A stretch of DNA of 64,000 nt from Helicobacter cynogastricus (lineage in GTDB: Bacteria; Campylobacterota; Campylobacteria; Campylobacterales; Helicobacteraceae). The stretch is from NCBI RefSeq assembly GCF_900197855.1, contig NZ_FZMQ01000011.1:46364-110363 (forward strand). Direction: 5' to 3'. Shown piece after piece: positions 12,517-22,839 of this stretch; position 1 is the stretch's first letter; each line of letters opens with the position of its first letter. The notes beneath the pieces are model-generated. The model worked only from the letters and a program-made list of their open reading frames with translations. It searched no databases and was not told the DNA's origin. Position numbers and translations under genes: made by a program.

Positions 12517-15312
12517 ATGAAACAATCCGTGAATACAAGTCCTCATTTAGTGTTGCGCGCTTCAGCAGGGAGTGGGAAGACCTTTGCGTTAGTGTTGCGC
12601 TATGTGGCTCTTCTCTTGCAGGGAGTGCGTGCCCATGAAATTTTGGCCATCACTTTCACCAATAAGGCCGCTGCTGAAATGCAGATGCGCGTGGTGAATG
12701 CGCTCGAAGATTTAATGGCAGATGCAATAAACAACCAACAAAATGCTACAGAATTTAAAAACCCCGCTTTGTTACAGGCCTTGCAAGATACCTACGGATT
12801 TGACTTAGGTGTTATCGCGTCTTGCATTCCTGCTGTTTATGCGCAGTTTATGGAAGATAAACCCCAAATCATGACCATTGATGCCTTTTTTCAAAGGGTG
12901 TTGCGCAAATTTAGCTATTTTGTGGGGGTGAGCGCACAATTTGCTTTGAGCAATTTAAACCCTCAAGAAAAACTTTTAAGCTTTGTCCAAGCCCTTAAAC
13001 CTAAAGACAGAGAAAGTTTAAGGCGTTTTTGCGCGCATGTTTTGAATACAAGCAAAAGTTTTAATGCCACAGAAGCCCTAAATTCTATTTTAGACCTTTA
13101 TTATAGTGGCGTGCAGGTGCAAAGTGTGCAAATCCCCAAAAAAGACCTCGACTTATCTGCCTTAGGAGAAGCAATTCTTGAAGATGCAAAGGCTATCAAA
13201 ACAGAAATTGATAGGCGCGTCCCCACCCAAAAGGGCAGGGACATGTTTAAATGTGCCAATCTTCAAGAAGTGTTTTCTTGCCACAAACCCATCACAGAAG
13301 GTGCTAGTTATCACTATTTTAAAAAACACAAGCTTGAAGACCTAAATCCTGCCTTTGAGGCCCTCAAAGAGAAAATTATTTCTTACTACAAATGGCAAGA
13401 AATTTTGATCTTTCAAGAAGTCGCCCATTTTTTAGACCTCTATGCGCCCCACACACACAGCCCTACCCAATTAGACTTTAACGCCATCGCTCTAAAAACA
13501 CATGCCCTCTTAGCAGGGAATTTGGTAGATAGGGATTTTTTCTATTTCCGTTTGGATGGGCGCATTAGCCACATTTTAGTGGATGAATTTCAAGACACCA
13601 GCGTGTTGCAATACCAAATTTTGCAACCCTTGATTGCAGAAATCAAGGCGGGCAGGGGGCAGAGTTTAGCAGATCGGAGCGTGTTTTTCGTGGGCGATGT
13701 CAAACAGAGTATTTATGGTTTTAGGGGGAGTTACAGCGATCTCTTTACCCATGCGTGCGCGGAATTTTCTAGCAGCGAATTAGACACAAACTACCGCAGT
13801 GATAAAGCTGTGCTTGACTTTGTCAACACCACTTTTTCTAAAAAATTTGGGGGACAATACAGCGCGCAAAAGGCACATCCAAATGCTAAAGAGGGCTTTG
13901 TGAAAGTGTGTAAGGCCCACGATCTTTTAGAAACTCTTTGTAATGAAGTGTGTACTCTATTGGAATCTGAAGTTTCTCCCCAAGAAATCGCCATTTTATG
14001 CTTTAAAAATCAGGATGTTACTACGATCAGAGATTTCTTGCTCAAGAGCTCCCATGCAACTTTGCAGGGCGTAGCTTTGATAAGCGAAACAGACACGCGT
14101 CTTTTAGCCCAAAGAGAGGCAAAAATTTTACTGCATGCCCTCAAGTATGTTTTAGCACCCCAACAGAACAAACCCTATCACATTGCCTGCATGGCCAAAC
14201 TCTTAGGTCTAGCTCTACACACGCCCCTACAACTCCCTCATTTTGACTCTAATCTTAGTGCCTATCTTTTGGCTATCATGCGCACTTTCAAACTTTATAG
14301 CGATCCTGCACGCCACTTACTAGAGCTCTCTCTTAACCAACATGACATTGAGCAATTCATCACAGCACTAGAAAAAGAGGCGCTAGGTTTTAACCACACG
14401 GCCACACAAGGAATCAAGATCATGACTATCCATAAATCTAAGGGCATGGAATTTGGGCATGTGATTGTGGTCGAACCCTTTAGCAACAAAAAACCGGATA
14501 CTTCTAAATTCTTTACCCTCTATGATCAAAAACATCTTAGACCTTTTTACCGACAACAACATAGAGAAAAATTTGATTCAGATTATGCCAAAGCCTCAGA
14601 TATTCTCAAAGAGCGCAATGCTAGAGAGGATCAAAATGTCCTCTATGTAGCCTGCACGCGCGCTAAACATAGTTTGATTGTGATTGAAGATCCGCAAGAA
14701 AGCGTCTTTGGTTGGGAAGAGAGGCAAGTAGGCTCTATCATGCCCACACAAGCCCCTATCCCTCCCCAACAATTAGAATCCAACGCCCCCGTACTCTTGG
14801 AGAATCAAAAGGCTTTTGGCAGACAAGACGATCATTTGCGCAAGCAAGATCATAACCTCTCAAATTCGCGCCTTGCTTTGTATTTTGGGCAAGCCCTACA
14901 TAAGGCGTTAGAACTGCATTATGGCTATGACCTTGTGTTAGCGCAGTTACGGCCTTATTTGCAATATCATTTTGGATTTATGGGTGTGCAAAACGCTCAG
15001 GTGCTCGCACGCTTACAAGCCTTGCAACAAGAAGAAAAATTTAACAGCCTCTTAAAACAAGGGATACTTAGTGTAGAACTCTCTTTTAAAATCGATCAAC
15101 ATGTATTACGCATGGATATGCTCATTAACAACCCCCAAGAAAAGCAACTATGGATTTTAGATTACAAAAGTGGGTCTACCTACTCCCACACGCACCAACA
15201 ACAAATCTTAAGCTATCAAGAGAGCGTGGAGCGCATCTACCCTAAATACGGCGTGCATGGAATACTCATCTACGCCCTGCCCACAGGTATACAGGTACGC
15301 CCTATCTCTTAA
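12517..15312 (+). CDS. addA: AddA-type RecB-like helicase-nuclease
   Basis: AddA is the UvrD-type helicase and nuclease subunit of the AddAB complex, which resects double-strand breaks for recombination. The 931-residue protein has Walker A at residues 15-22 (ASAGSGKT), the SF1 motifs AITFTNKAAAEMQ, HILVDEFQDTS, GDVKQSIYGFRG and MTIHKSKGMEF, and a C-terminal RecB-family nuclease with RMDMLI, LDYKSGS and QILSYQ. It corresponds to H. pylori HP1553 by order, next to nhaA. The partner AddB is not in the window. Start: the ATG lacks a ribosome binding site and sits about seven bases after a TATAAT, which suggests leaderless translation. Confidence 0.92.
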   Translation: MKQSVNTSPHLVLRASAGSGKTFALVLRYVALLLQGVRAHEILAITFTNKAAAEMQMRVVNALEDLMADAINNQQNATEFKNPALLQALQDTYGFDLGVIASCIPAVYAQFMEDKPQIMTIDAFFQRVLRKFSYFVGVSAQFALSNLNPQEKLLSFVQALKPKDRESLRRFCAHVLNTSKSFNATEALNSILDLYYSGVQVQSVQIPKKDLDLSALGEAILEDAKAIKTEIDRRVPTQKGRDMFKCANLQEVFSCHKPITEGASYHYFKKHKLEDLNPAFEALKEKIISYYKWQEILIFQEVAHFLDLYAPHTHSPTQLDFNAIALKTHALLAGNLVDRDFFYFRLDGRISHILVDEFQDTSVLQYQILQPLIAEIKAGRGQSLADRSVFFVGDVKQSIYGFRGSYSDLFTHACAEFSSSELDTNYRSDKAVLDFVNTTFSKKFGGQYSAQKAHPNAKEGFVKVCKAHDLLETLCNEVCTLLESEVSPQEIAILCFKNQDVTTIRDFLLKSSHATLQGVALISETDTRLLAQREAKILLHALKYVLAPQQNKPYHIACMAKLLGLALHTPLQLPHFDSNLSAYLLAIMRTFKLYSDPARHLLELSLNQHDIEQFITALEKEALGFNHTATQGIKIMTIHKSKGMEFGHVIVVEPFSNKKPDTSKFFTLYDQKHLRPFYRQQHREKFDSDYAKASDILKERNAREDQNVLYVACTRAKHSLIVIEDPQESVFGWEERQVGSIMPTQAPIPPQQLESNAPVLLENQKAFGRQDDHLRKQDHNLSNSRLALYFGQALHKALELHYGYDLVLAQLRPYLQYHFGFMGVQNAQVLARLQALQQEEKFNSLLKQGILSVELSFKIDQHVLRMDMLINNPQEKQLWILDYKSGSTYSHTHQQQILSYQESVERIYPKYGVHGILIYALPTGIQVRPIS

Positions 15313-15323
15313 TAAGGACAGCG

Positions 15324-16637
15324 ATGACACAACCGCCTAAAAATCTCTTTTTAGACTTCGTTAAGAGTGAATCCTTTGGGGGGATTTTCCTCTTCATTAG
15401 TGCCGTGTGGGCGATGATTTATGCCAACTCTTTTCTCTCCTCCTATTATTTTGAGCTCTGGCATCTAAACTTAGGCTTTAGCTTGGGGGGGCATTTTTTT
15501 GGCTTTTCGATCCACCACTGGATTGACGATGTGCTCATGGCAATCTTCTTCCTCTTGGTCGGGCTAGAGATCAAGCGCGAAGTGATGTATGGGGAGCTAT
15601 GTGGCTTTAGCAAGGCGGCTTTTCCAGTCATTGCAGCGTTAGGGGGCATGATCGTTCCTGGACTCATTTATCATAGCTTGAATGCAGGCACGCCCAGCGC
15701 GCATGGCTTTGGAATCCCTATGGCCACTGATATTGCCTTTGCCTTGGGGGTGATCTTGCTCTTGGGCAAGCGCGTGCCTCCCGCGCTTAAAGTCTTTTTG
15801 GTAACTTTAGCGGTGGCAGACGATTTGGGCGCGATCGTGGTGATTGCGATCTTTTATAGTTCTAATTTAGATTTGATGTGGCTAGCTGGATCGGGGGGAA
15901 TTTTGCTTGTGCTCATCTTGCTTAACGCGCTGGGAGTGCGCTATTTGTGGATGTATTTGCTCTTGGGCGTGGGGCTGTGGATCACTATGCATAATAGTGG
16001 GATTCATGCCACCATTGCCGGGGTCGCGCTTGCCTTTACCATTCCCATTAGGATCACCCAACGTAAACAAGTTTTACACAGCTTTGGGGCGATGATGGCG
16101 CATTTCAAAAGTGCTTTTGATCCGCGCACCCATAGCCATAACAAACCCCTAGATCAAGCCCAACGCGATATTCTCTACACTCTCCAAGATGCCACTAAAA
16201 ACTTACAAAGTCCCTTAGAGCGTTTGGAGCACGCTCTGCACCCTTATAGCGCGTACTTCATCATGCCCTTGTTCGCGCTTGCTAATGCGGGCGTAGCTAT
16301 TAATCAAGACTTGAATTTTAAGGTCGATGAAATTTTATGGGGCGTGATCTTAGGGCTGGTGGTAGGAAAACCTATTGGTATTTTGGGGATCACTTTTTTG
16401 GCCGAAAAGCTTAGGATTGCCAAACGCCCTGATGGAGTGAGTTGGGGGCAAATTTTAGGTGCGGGCATGCTCGCGGGCATTGGTTTTACCATGTCTATGT
16501 TTATGTCTAATCTGGCCTTCAATAATCAAGACGCGATGGAGGTGTCTAAAGTTGCCATTTTACTGGCTTCACTCATTGCTGGAATACTAGGTACGCTGTA
16601 TTTGATAGTGATCGCAAAACTTAAAGCCAAAGCTTAA
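15324..16637 (+). CDS. nhaA: Na+/H+ antiporter NhaA
   Basis: NhaA exchanges cytoplasmic Na+ for periplasmic H+ and keeps pH and sodium balance at the inner membrane. The 437-residue protein has about eleven to twelve membrane segments. It carries the ion-binding pair of adjacent Asp residues in VTLAVADDLGAIVVIAIF, plus the family segments GLEIKREVMYGEL and ATDIAFALGVI. Like H. pylori NhaA it has a long hydrophilic loop in the second half (about residues 255-300, DPRTHSHNKPLDQAQRD). RBS AAGGA precedes the ATG, eleven bases after addA. Confidence 0.96.
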   Translation: MTQPPKNLFLDFVKSESFGGIFLFISAVWAMIYANSFLSSYYFELWHLNLGFSLGGHFFGFSIHHWIDDVLMAIFFLLVGLEIKREVMYGELCGFSKAAFPVIAALGGMIVPGLIYHSLNAGTPSAHGFGIPMATDIAFALGVILLLGKRVPPALKVFLVTLAVADDLGAIVVIAIFYSSNLDLMWLAGSGGILLVLILLNALGVRYLWMYLLLGVGLWITMHNSGIHATIAGVALAFTIPIRITQRKQVLHSFGAMMAHFKSAFDPRTHSHNKPLDQAQRDILYTLQDATKNLQSPLERLEHALHPYSAYFIMPLFALANAGVAINQDLNFKVDEILWGVILGLVVGKPIGILGITFLAEKLRIAKRPDGVSWGQILGAGMLAGIGFTMSMFMSNLAFNNQDAMEVSKVAILLASLIAGILGTLYLIVIAKLKAKA

Positions 16638-16647
16638 GTAAAGTTAT

Positions 16648-16653
16648 TATAAT
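16648..16653 (+). promoter_or_regulatory. -10 box (TATAAT) before yajC
   Basis: TATAAT lies 32 bases before the yajC ATG, in the short gap after nhaA. It would start an mRNA for yajC-secD-secF and probably the genes behind them. The -35 region is not recognisable, which is common in Helicobacter. Confidence 0.5.
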
Positions 16654-16684
16654 TAGAAGTTTTGAATCTTAAAAGGAAGTTTTT

Positions 16685-16996
16685 ATGAACCAAACTAAGG
16701 AAATTTTGACCTCTATTTTACCCCTTTTAGTGCTCTTTGCCATCTTCTACTTTTTGATTATCCGTCCCCAGCGCGTGCAAGCTAAGAAGCATAAAGAAAT
16801 GTTGGAGAACTTGCAAAAGGGCGATAAAATCGTCTCACAAGGGGGTCTTATTTGTGAGGTGATCAAGCCGGAAGCCAACTTTTTTAAGGTGCGCTTGAAT
16901 GAGGGTCTAGAGGTCAAGCTGGCTAAAAACTATGTCGCCTATAAACTGGATGAAGAGGAGGCGAGTAACCCAGTTTCTTTAAAGAAAGGGGCGTAG
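16685..16996 (+). CDS. yajC: Preprotein translocase accessory subunit YajC
   Basis: YajC is a small inner-membrane protein of the SecDF-YajC complex that assists protein export. The 103-residue product has a single N-terminal membrane helix (about residues 10-26, LPLLVLFAIFYFLIIRPQ) ending in the family signature IRPQRVQAKKHKEM. A short cytoplasmic beta-rich domain follows (GDKIVSQGGLICEVIK). RBS AAAAGGA is present. secD follows after six bases. Confidence 0.95.
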   Translation: MNQTKEILTSILPLLVLFAIFYFLIIRPQRVQAKKHKEMLENLQKGDKIVSQGGLICEVIKPEANFFKVRLNEGLEVKLAKNYVAYKLDEEEASNPVSLKKGA

Positions 16997-17002
16997 TAGC
17001 CT

Positions 17003-18619
17003 TTGGGGCGGGTGTTTAACGCGCGTTTACTGGTCTTTGTGATCGCGCTTGCTTTTGGAGTGGGGCTCTCCTTACCTAGTTTACTACAAACCAAAGGGCC
17101 TAAGATCACGCTAGGGCTAGATTTGCGCGGAGGTTTAAGTCTCTTGCTAGGGGTGCAAGTTGAAGAGGCGTTAAAGAACAAATACACCTCTATCGCCACT
17201 TCCCTAGATTATGCCTTTAAATCTCAAAATATCCTTGTTAAAGATTTACAATCCTCTTTACAAGGTGTGGAATTTGAGCTATTAGACCCAGATGAAGCCC
17301 CCGTTTTAAATAAAATCTTAGAGGATTTTAGCAAGGACGGCGTGCAGGTTGAACACACTGCAGAGCGCTATACCCTCTTTTTAGGCCTAGAAAAAGCCCA
17401 AGATTTCCAGCACCAAACTTTATTACAAGTCATCAATACAATCAGAAACCGCCTAGATCAATTCGGACTAGCTGAGCCCACGGTTTTACAACAAGGCAAA
17501 GATGCGATCTTGGTCCAGCTGCCCGGAATTAAAACTTTAGCTGAAGAACAGCGCGCTAAAGATCTCATCACCAAATCTGCGCATTTGCAGATGATGGCCG
17601 TGGATGAAGAAAAAAACCCCTACTTAGCAGAGCTCAGTCCAGAGGAAATCCACAAGTTAGGCGATATTGTACTGCCCTATGCGCCCCAGAGCGGGGGAGT
17701 AGGTTCTTTGCTCCTAAGGGCAATTCCCATCTTAGATGGAGAAATGCTCACAGACGCACAGGTAGCCTATGATAATAACAACCAACCGGTGGTGAGTTTT
17801 AGTTTGGATTCGCGTGGGGCAAAGATTTTTGGGGATTTTTCAGGCAATAATGTGGGCAAGCGCATGGCAGTGGTATTGGATAATAAGGTCTATTCTGCAC
17901 CCTATATTAGAGAGCGCATTGGAGGGGGGAGCGGGCAGATTAGCGGGAGCTTTAGCGTGGAGCAGGCCAGCGATCTAGCCATTACGCTTAGAAGTGGGTC
18001 TTTGCGCGCTCCCATTGTTGTGCTAGAAAAGCGCATCATTGGGCCTAGCTTGGGGGCAGATAGTATCCGCACTTCCTTAATCGCGCTGGCTGGGGCGTTT
18101 GTGTTAGTCATCGCCTTTATGATTCTTTATTATTCTATGGCAGGGGTGATTGCCAGTGTCGCGCTGGTGGTCAATCTCTTTTTAATCATCGCGGTGATGG
18201 CACTCTTTGGAGCGACTTTAACCTTACCGGGCATGGCAGGAATCGTGCTCACTGTAGGGATCGCTGTGGATGCAAACATTATCATTAATGAGCGTATCCG
18301 CGAGGGGCTTAAGGGCAATGAGAGCGTGTTGCAGGCACTGCATTCAGGCTATGCCAATGCTTCGCGCGCGATCTTTGACTCCAATCTCACCTCTTTAATC
18401 GCCTCTTTTCTGCTCTATGCTTATGGTACGGGTTCTATTAAAGGCTTTGCGCTCACCACTGGCATAGGTATTTTAGCCTCTATTTTGACCGCCATTATCG
18501 GCACGCAAGGCTTTTACCAAGCCATCGCTCCCAAACTTTCTAAGAAAAAGAATTTGTATTTTTGGTTTGGCATTTCTTTAAAAACTCATGCAAAAAGAGG
18601 TAAGCATGGAACTCTTTAA
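17003..18619 (+). CDS. secD: Protein translocase subunit SecD
   Basis: SecD works with SecF and uses the proton gradient to pull exported proteins through the Sec channel. The 538-residue product has an N-terminal membrane helix, the signature [15 protein letters not shown], the large periplasmic domain with [16 protein letters not shown], and a C-terminal bundle of five helices with [21 protein letters not shown] take the TTG at 17003 as start because the upstream AAAGAAAGG spaces better to it than to the in-frame GTG at 17012. Both give the expected FNARLLVF N terminus. The 3' end overlaps secF by 14 bases. Confidence 0.95.
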   Translation: MGRVFNARLLVFVIALAFGVGLSLPSLLQTKGPKITLGLDLRGGLSLLLGVQVEEALKNKYTSIATSLDYAFKSQNILVKDLQSSLQGVEFELLDPDEAPVLNKILEDFSKDGVQVEHTAERYTLFLGLEKAQDFQHQTLLQVINTIRNRLDQFGLAEPTVLQQGKDAILVQLPGIKTLAEEQRAKDLITKSAHLQMMAVDEEKNPYLAELSPEEIHKLGDIVLPYAPQSGGVGSLLLRAIPILDGEMLTDAQVAYDNNNQPVVSFSLDSRGAKIFGDFSGNNVGKRMAVVLDNKVYSAPYIRERIGGGSGQISGSFSVEQASDLAITLRSGSLRAPIVVLEKRIIGPSLGADSIRTSLIALAGAFVLVIAFMILYYSMAGVIASVALVVNLFLIIAVMALFGATLTLPGMAGIVLTVGIAVDANIIINERIREGLKGNESVLQALHSGYANASRAIFDSNLTSLIASFLLYAYGTGSIKGFALTTGIGILASILTAIIGTQGFYQAIAPKLSKKKNLYFWFGISLKTHAKRGKHGTL

Positions 18620-19577
18620 GCGCGTGCGCGTCTTGGATTTTATGGGGTATTCCCGCTTCACTCTGCTCATTTCTGGCGCACTCATATGTGCCTGCGTGTT
18701 TTTAATGTTTTTCAAGGGCTTTAATTTGGGGGTGGATTTTGCCGGGGGCAGTGTAGTGCAGGTGCGCTTTGAAAAGGCAATTCCAGTCGCGCAGGTGCGC
18801 GCGCTAGTCGCGCAGGATTTTAAGGGCGTACAGGTGAGCGAATTTGGCGCGCCTGAAGAGGTGGTGATTAAAATCCCTTTGCTGGCCTCTGAGCAGAGTA
18901 ACAAGCAGGATTTGGGCGTGCAAATTAGCCAATTACTCCAACCCTTGGGCAAGTTTGAAATTCGCAAATTAGACAGCGTAGGACCTAGAGTAGGCTCTGA
19001 ACTCAAAGAAAAGGGCATTCTCTCTTTAGTGCTGGCCATCATTGCCATGATGATCTATGTGAGCGTGCGCTATGAATGGCGTTTTGCTCTAGCTGGAGTG
19101 ATCGCCTTAGCTCATGATAGTCTCATTACAGCCGTGAGCGTGATCGTCTTTAATATCGATCTGAATTTAGAGGTGATCGCTGCGTTGTTGACCTTGCTAG
19201 GTTACTCCATTAACGACACCATTATTATTTTTGATCGTATCCGTGAGGGCATGCTCGCGCGCAAACAACAGAATCTAAACACCCTCATCAATCAAGCCAT
19301 TTCGCACACCTTGAGTCGCACCCTTTTAACTTCTTTGACGGTGTTTTTTGTGCTCGCTGTGCTTTATATCTTTGGCTCTAAAATCTTAGTGGGCTTTTCT
19401 TTGCCCATGTTGGTAGGCACGATTGTGGGTACTTATAGTTCGATCTTTGTCGCCCCTAAAATCGCTGTGCTCTTGGGTTTTGACTTGAGTCGCTACCATG
19501 ACAATACGCTTAAAAAACTCAAGCGCAAACAAGAAAAGGCGCGCTTGCGCCAACTCTACGAGCATGGACGCGTCTAA
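18606..19577 (+). CDS. secF: Protein translocase subunit SecF
   Basis: SecF is the partner of SecD in the export motor. The 323-residue product shows [18 protein letters not shown] after the first membrane helix, and the C-terminal helices with [22 protein letters not shown]. The ATG at 18606 is preferred over the longer frame at 18588 because AGAGG lies just upstream and the product then begins [12 protein letters not shown], as expected for the family. Overlap with secD suggests coupled translation. Confidence 0.95.
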   Translation: MELFKRVRVLDFMGYSRFTLLISGALICACVFLMFFKGFNLGVDFAGGSVVQVRFEKAIPVAQVRALVAQDFKGVQVSEFGAPEEVVIKIPLLASEQSNKQDLGVQISQLLQPLGKFEIRKLDSVGPRVGSELKEKGILSLVLAIIAMMIYVSVRYEWRFALAGVIALAHDSLITAVSVIVFNIDLNLEVIAALLTLLGYSINDTIIIFDRIREGMLARKQQNLNTLINQAISHTLSRTLLTSLTVFFVLAVLYIFGSKILVGFSLPMLVGTIVGTYSSIFVAPKIAVLLGFDLSRYHDNTLKKLKRKQEKARLRQLYEHGRV

Positions 19578-19586
19578 AGGAGAAGC

Positions 19587-19928
19587 ATGGATTGGGGTCG
19601 TGTTGCCTTTGTAATCTTTAGTTTGGGGAGCACCACTTCTTTGGCGGGTTTTTTGTATGAACCCAATGTGGTAACACTTTTTACAGCCTTAGCCTTGAAT
19701 TTTATCACCGCAACTCTAAAAATTGGAGTGCAAAAACGCTTTGCCTCTGAACTACTTGGAGGATCGATTGCTGCTCTCTTGCACCTCATCCCGGCCTTTG
19801 TCTTTTTGCAAATTCTCAATAATTCTATCTTTGCTTACATGCTTGTCATCGGTGCGCTATTAAGCAATGTTTTTTGTATAGTTGTGTTGATTATTGATGG
19901 GAGTAAACCTACAGATACGGAGTATTAA
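19587..19928 (+). CDS. Conserved small membrane protein (HP1548-like, unknown function)
   Basis: This 113-residue protein has three to four hydrophobic segments (about residues 5-25, 27-47, 58-78 and 83-103) and little else. It sits between secF and leuS, where H. pylori and other Campylobacterota carry a small conserved integral membrane protein of unknown role; I think this family is DUF6394 but cannot confirm it. AAAGGAGAAGC precedes the ATG. Its stop overlaps the leuS start (TAATG). Context allows a link to export or membrane biogenesis, but nothing in the sequence shows a function. Confidence 0.85.
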   Translation: MDWGRVAFVIFSLGSTTSLAGFLYEPNVVTLFTALALNFITATLKIGVQKRFASELLGGSIAALLHLIPAFVFLQILNNSIFAYMLVIGALLSNVFCIVVLIIDGSKPTDTEY

Positions 19929-22339
19929 TGCAAGTCTATAATGCCCACCAAATCGAAGCCAAATGGCAAACTCTTTGGGAGCAAAGTGGGGTTTTTGAAC
20001 CTCATGCTGATTTTAGCAAGCCTAAAAAATACATTTTAAGCATGTTTCCTTATCCTAGCGGGGCGATCCACATGGGGCATGTGCGCAATTACGCCATAGG
20101 GGATGCGCTAGCGCGTTATTACCGCCAAATGGGCTATAATGTTCTCCATCCTATGGGTTTTGATGCTTTTGGTATGCCTGCAGAGAATGCCGCCATTCAA
20201 TATGGAATCCACCCGAAAAAATGGACTTATGAGAATATGGAGAGCATGCGCGCGCAGTTTCAAGTGCTGGGTTTTTCCTTCTCTAAGAGTCGCGAATTGG
20301 CCACTTGCGATCCTACCTATACTAAGATCGAACAGGGCTTTTTTTTAGAAATGTATCAAAGAGGATTGGTCTATCAAAAAGAGGCATGGTTAAATTGGTG
20401 TCCTAAAGATCACACGGTTCTAGCCAATGAGCAGGTAGTAGAGGGGAAATGTTGGCGTTGTGATACCCCTGTGGTGCAAAAACAAATGCCTCAATACTAC
20501 CTCAAGATCACACAATACGCCGAAGAACTCTTGTCTGAGCTCAAAAGTCTTGAGGGGCATTGGCCTAGCCAAGTGTTGCGTATGCAAGAAAATTGGATAG
20601 GCAAATCTGAGGGTTTGAGTTTTCATTTTGAACTTACCTCTGAGAGCGCAACCCTTTTAAAAACACATGCCAAAATTGAGGTCTTCACCACCCGCATTGA
20701 TACTCTCTTTGGGGTAACTTTCCTCGCCCTAGCTCCCGGGCATTCCATCGTGAACGCGCTCTTACAAGGGGGGCATTTAGATGACAAAAGCGCGCAAGCC
20801 ATTAGGGCCATGCAAAACACTAGTGCGCGCGCCCGTTCTATGGAAAAAAAGGGGGTTTTATTGCCCCTGCATGCCATGCACCCTCTCACACAAGAGCGTA
20901 TCCCCATTTATGTGGCTAATTTCGTGCTAGAGAGCTATGGAAGCGGAGCACTTATGGGTGTGCCCGCGCATGACTTACGCGATGGCGAATTTGCTACACT
21001 CTTAAACATTCCTATTAAATCCGTGATCAATGAAGAGGGGTTTTTAGAACAAAGTGGGGAATTTGACGGACTGACTCCAGAGCGTGCGCGTGAACTCCTA
21101 AGCGATCTCTTTGAGCAACGCGCAATAGGCAAGCGGATCACGCATTATCGCTTGCAGGATTGGGGCATTAGCCGCCAACGCTACTGGGGCGCGCTCATTC
21201 CTATGGTACGCTGTGAAACCTGCGGACTGGTGCCCGAAAAGAGGGAAAACCTACCTATCTTGCTCCCTGAAGATGTGAATATCGATGGGGAGGGCAACCC
21301 CTTAGAAAAACATGCCCGCTTTAAAGCCTGCAAGTGCCCTAAGTGCAACGCGCCCGCCCAAAGAGAGTGCGACACGATGGACACCTTTTTTCAATCCAGT
21401 TGGTATTTTCTGCGCTATACAACGCCCAAAGAGCTATGGGAGCAAGAAGCCTTTGAGCCTGCTGCGCTCGCTTATTGGCTGGGAGTAGATGAGTATATTG
21501 GTGGGGTAGAACATGCGATCTTGCACCTACTTTATGCGCGTTTTTTTACAAAGGTCTTGCGCGATTTAGGCTATTTAAAGCTTGATGAGCCCTTTAATTG
21601 CCTCACTACCCAGGGCATGGTGCTTAAGGGGGGGGCGAAGATGAGCAAATCTAAGGGAAATGTGGTTAGCCCTCAAGAGATTTTAAGCAAGTATGGCGCG
21701 GACATCGCGCGCCTTTATATCCATTTTGTCGCCCCGCCCAGTAAAGAACTCGATTGGAATGATCAAGCCCTAGAGGGTAGCGCGCGCTTTCTTAAACGCT
21801 TTTATGAAAAGTCTTTTCTAGCCCAGCCTTACACCCAACGCCCTAAAGCAGAAAATCTAAACCCTACTGAAAAAGAGGCGCGCGCTAAGGTGCACACCGC
21901 CTTGCAAAAATGCCATGCCATTTTTGAGAAAAAACAACCCGGCTACCCCTTTAACACCCTCATTGCCGCGTGCATGGAAGCCCTCAATGCCTTAGAAAAA
22001 ACCACTAACCCCACGCTTTGGAGCGAGGCGTACTACATCTTGACCCATATCTTAGAACCTCTAATTCCACATGTGTGTTCTGAGATCGCCCAAAGGCTTT
22101 TTGGCTGTGTGAATTTCGCGCCCCAAGAGGTGGATAGTAGCGCGCTAGAACAAGACCAAATAGAAATCGCCATTACGATCAATGGCAAAAAGCGTGGTAG
22201 CTTGGTTGTGGATAAGGACATAGAGCGCGCAGATCTTTTAGAGCAATCCAGAGCACAGGTACACAAATGGCTAGAGGGGAAAACCCTCCTTAAAGAAGTG
22301 GTCGTGCCTGCTAAATTGGTGAATTTCGTTCTCAAATGA
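19928..22339 (+). CDS. leuS: Leucyl-tRNA synthetase
   Basis: LeuS charges tRNA-Leu. The 803-residue class I enzyme has the HIGH-type motif in [18 protein letters not shown], a CP1 editing domain ([19 protein letters not shown] region, about residues 240-400), a zinc-type cysteine set (CETC, CPKC), and [12 protein letters not shown] near residue 575. The C terminus carries the tRNA-binding domain. Length equals the H. pylori enzyme (about 806). The stop overlaps the lptE start (ATGA). Confidence 0.97.
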   Translation: MQVYNAHQIEAKWQTLWEQSGVFEPHADFSKPKKYILSMFPYPSGAIHMGHVRNYAIGDALARYYRQMGYNVLHPMGFDAFGMPAENAAIQYGIHPKKWTYENMESMRAQFQVLGFSFSKSRELATCDPTYTKIEQGFFLEMYQRGLVYQKEAWLNWCPKDHTVLANEQVVEGKCWRCDTPVVQKQMPQYYLKITQYAEELLSELKSLEGHWPSQVLRMQENWIGKSEGLSFHFELTSESATLLKTHAKIEVFTTRIDTLFGVTFLALAPGHSIVNALLQGGHLDDKSAQAIRAMQNTSARARSMEKKGVLLPLHAMHPLTQERIPIYVANFVLESYGSGALMGVPAHDLRDGEFATLLNIPIKSVINEEGFLEQSGEFDGLTPERARELLSDLFEQRAIGKRITHYRLQDWGISRQRYWGALIPMVRCETCGLVPEKRENLPILLPEDVNIDGEGNPLEKHARFKACKCPKCNAPAQRECDTMDTFFQSSWYFLRYTTPKELWEQEAFEPAALAYWLGVDEYIGGVEHAILHLLYARFFTKVLRDLGYLKLDEPFNCLTTQGMVLKGGAKMSKSKGNVVSPQEILSKYGADIARLYIHFVAPPSKELDWNDQALEGSARFLKRFYEKSFLAQPYTQRPKAENLNPTEKEARAKVHTALQKCHAIFEKKQPGYPFNTLIAACMEALNALEKTTNPTLWSEAYYILTHILEPLIPHVCSEIAQRLFGCVNFAPQEVDSSALEQDQIEIAITINGKKRGSLVVDKDIERADLLEQSRAQVHKWLEGKTLLKEVVVPAKLVNFVLK

Positions 22340-22839
22340 AGGGATGGTGGCTTGTGTGCGCGCTCATTTTAGGCGGATGTGGGTATAGACCTATTGCCAC
22401 CTTTGCACACAATGCCCTAGGAGAGGGGATTTTTGTGCGCCTGATAGTGAATTTGCCCAACCCACGCAACTCCGTAGAGTTTAAGGACATGCTCAACCGC
22501 GTCATCGTACAGCGCTTTCAAAACACTCTTACTAGCGAAGAGAAAGCCGATTCGATCATTACCATAGAAATTACTAGAGTAATAGACACCTCTATTAGTC
22601 AGAATCAAGAGGGTTTTACGACCTTTTATCGCGCGACTGCCTATGTGGACTACACCTATGACAATAAAAAAGGCGTGGTGAAAAAATTTAGCGATAGTGG
22701 CTATTATAATTACGCCGTCTCTTTGCAAAACCCCCTTACTACTTACAATAACCGCCTCTATGCAATCTCTCAAGCCCTCACCCAAACTCTCACCCAATTT
22801 GTCTCTCAAATTGCTTACGAAGGTAGGCTGAATAGATGA
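22336..22839 (+). CDS. lptE: LPS-assembly lipoprotein LptE-like
   Basis: This 167-residue lipoprotein has a 14-residue signal peptide with lipobox LGGC (Cys15). The mature part is a small alpha/beta domain with [21 protein letters not shown] and [15 protein letters not shown]. LptE-type proteins plug the LptD barrel and help deliver LPS to the outer surface. The call rests on size, lipobox, fold-like pattern and position between leuS and folC (HP1546 region in H. pylori, from memory). Sequence signal alone is weak for this family. It overlaps both neighbours by four bases. Confidence 0.75.
   Translation: MKGWWLVCALILGGCGYRPIATFAHNALGEGIFVRLIVNLPNPRNSVEFKDMLNRVIVQRFQNTLTSEEKADSIITIEITRVIDTSISQNQEGFTTFYRATAYVDYTYDNKKGVVKKFSDSGYYNYAVSLQNPLTTYNNRLYAISQALTQTLTQFVSQIAYEGRLNR

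Noticed and set aside
18588..18605. Six extra codons at the start of secF
   Set aside because: The ribosome binding site fits only the ATG at 18606.
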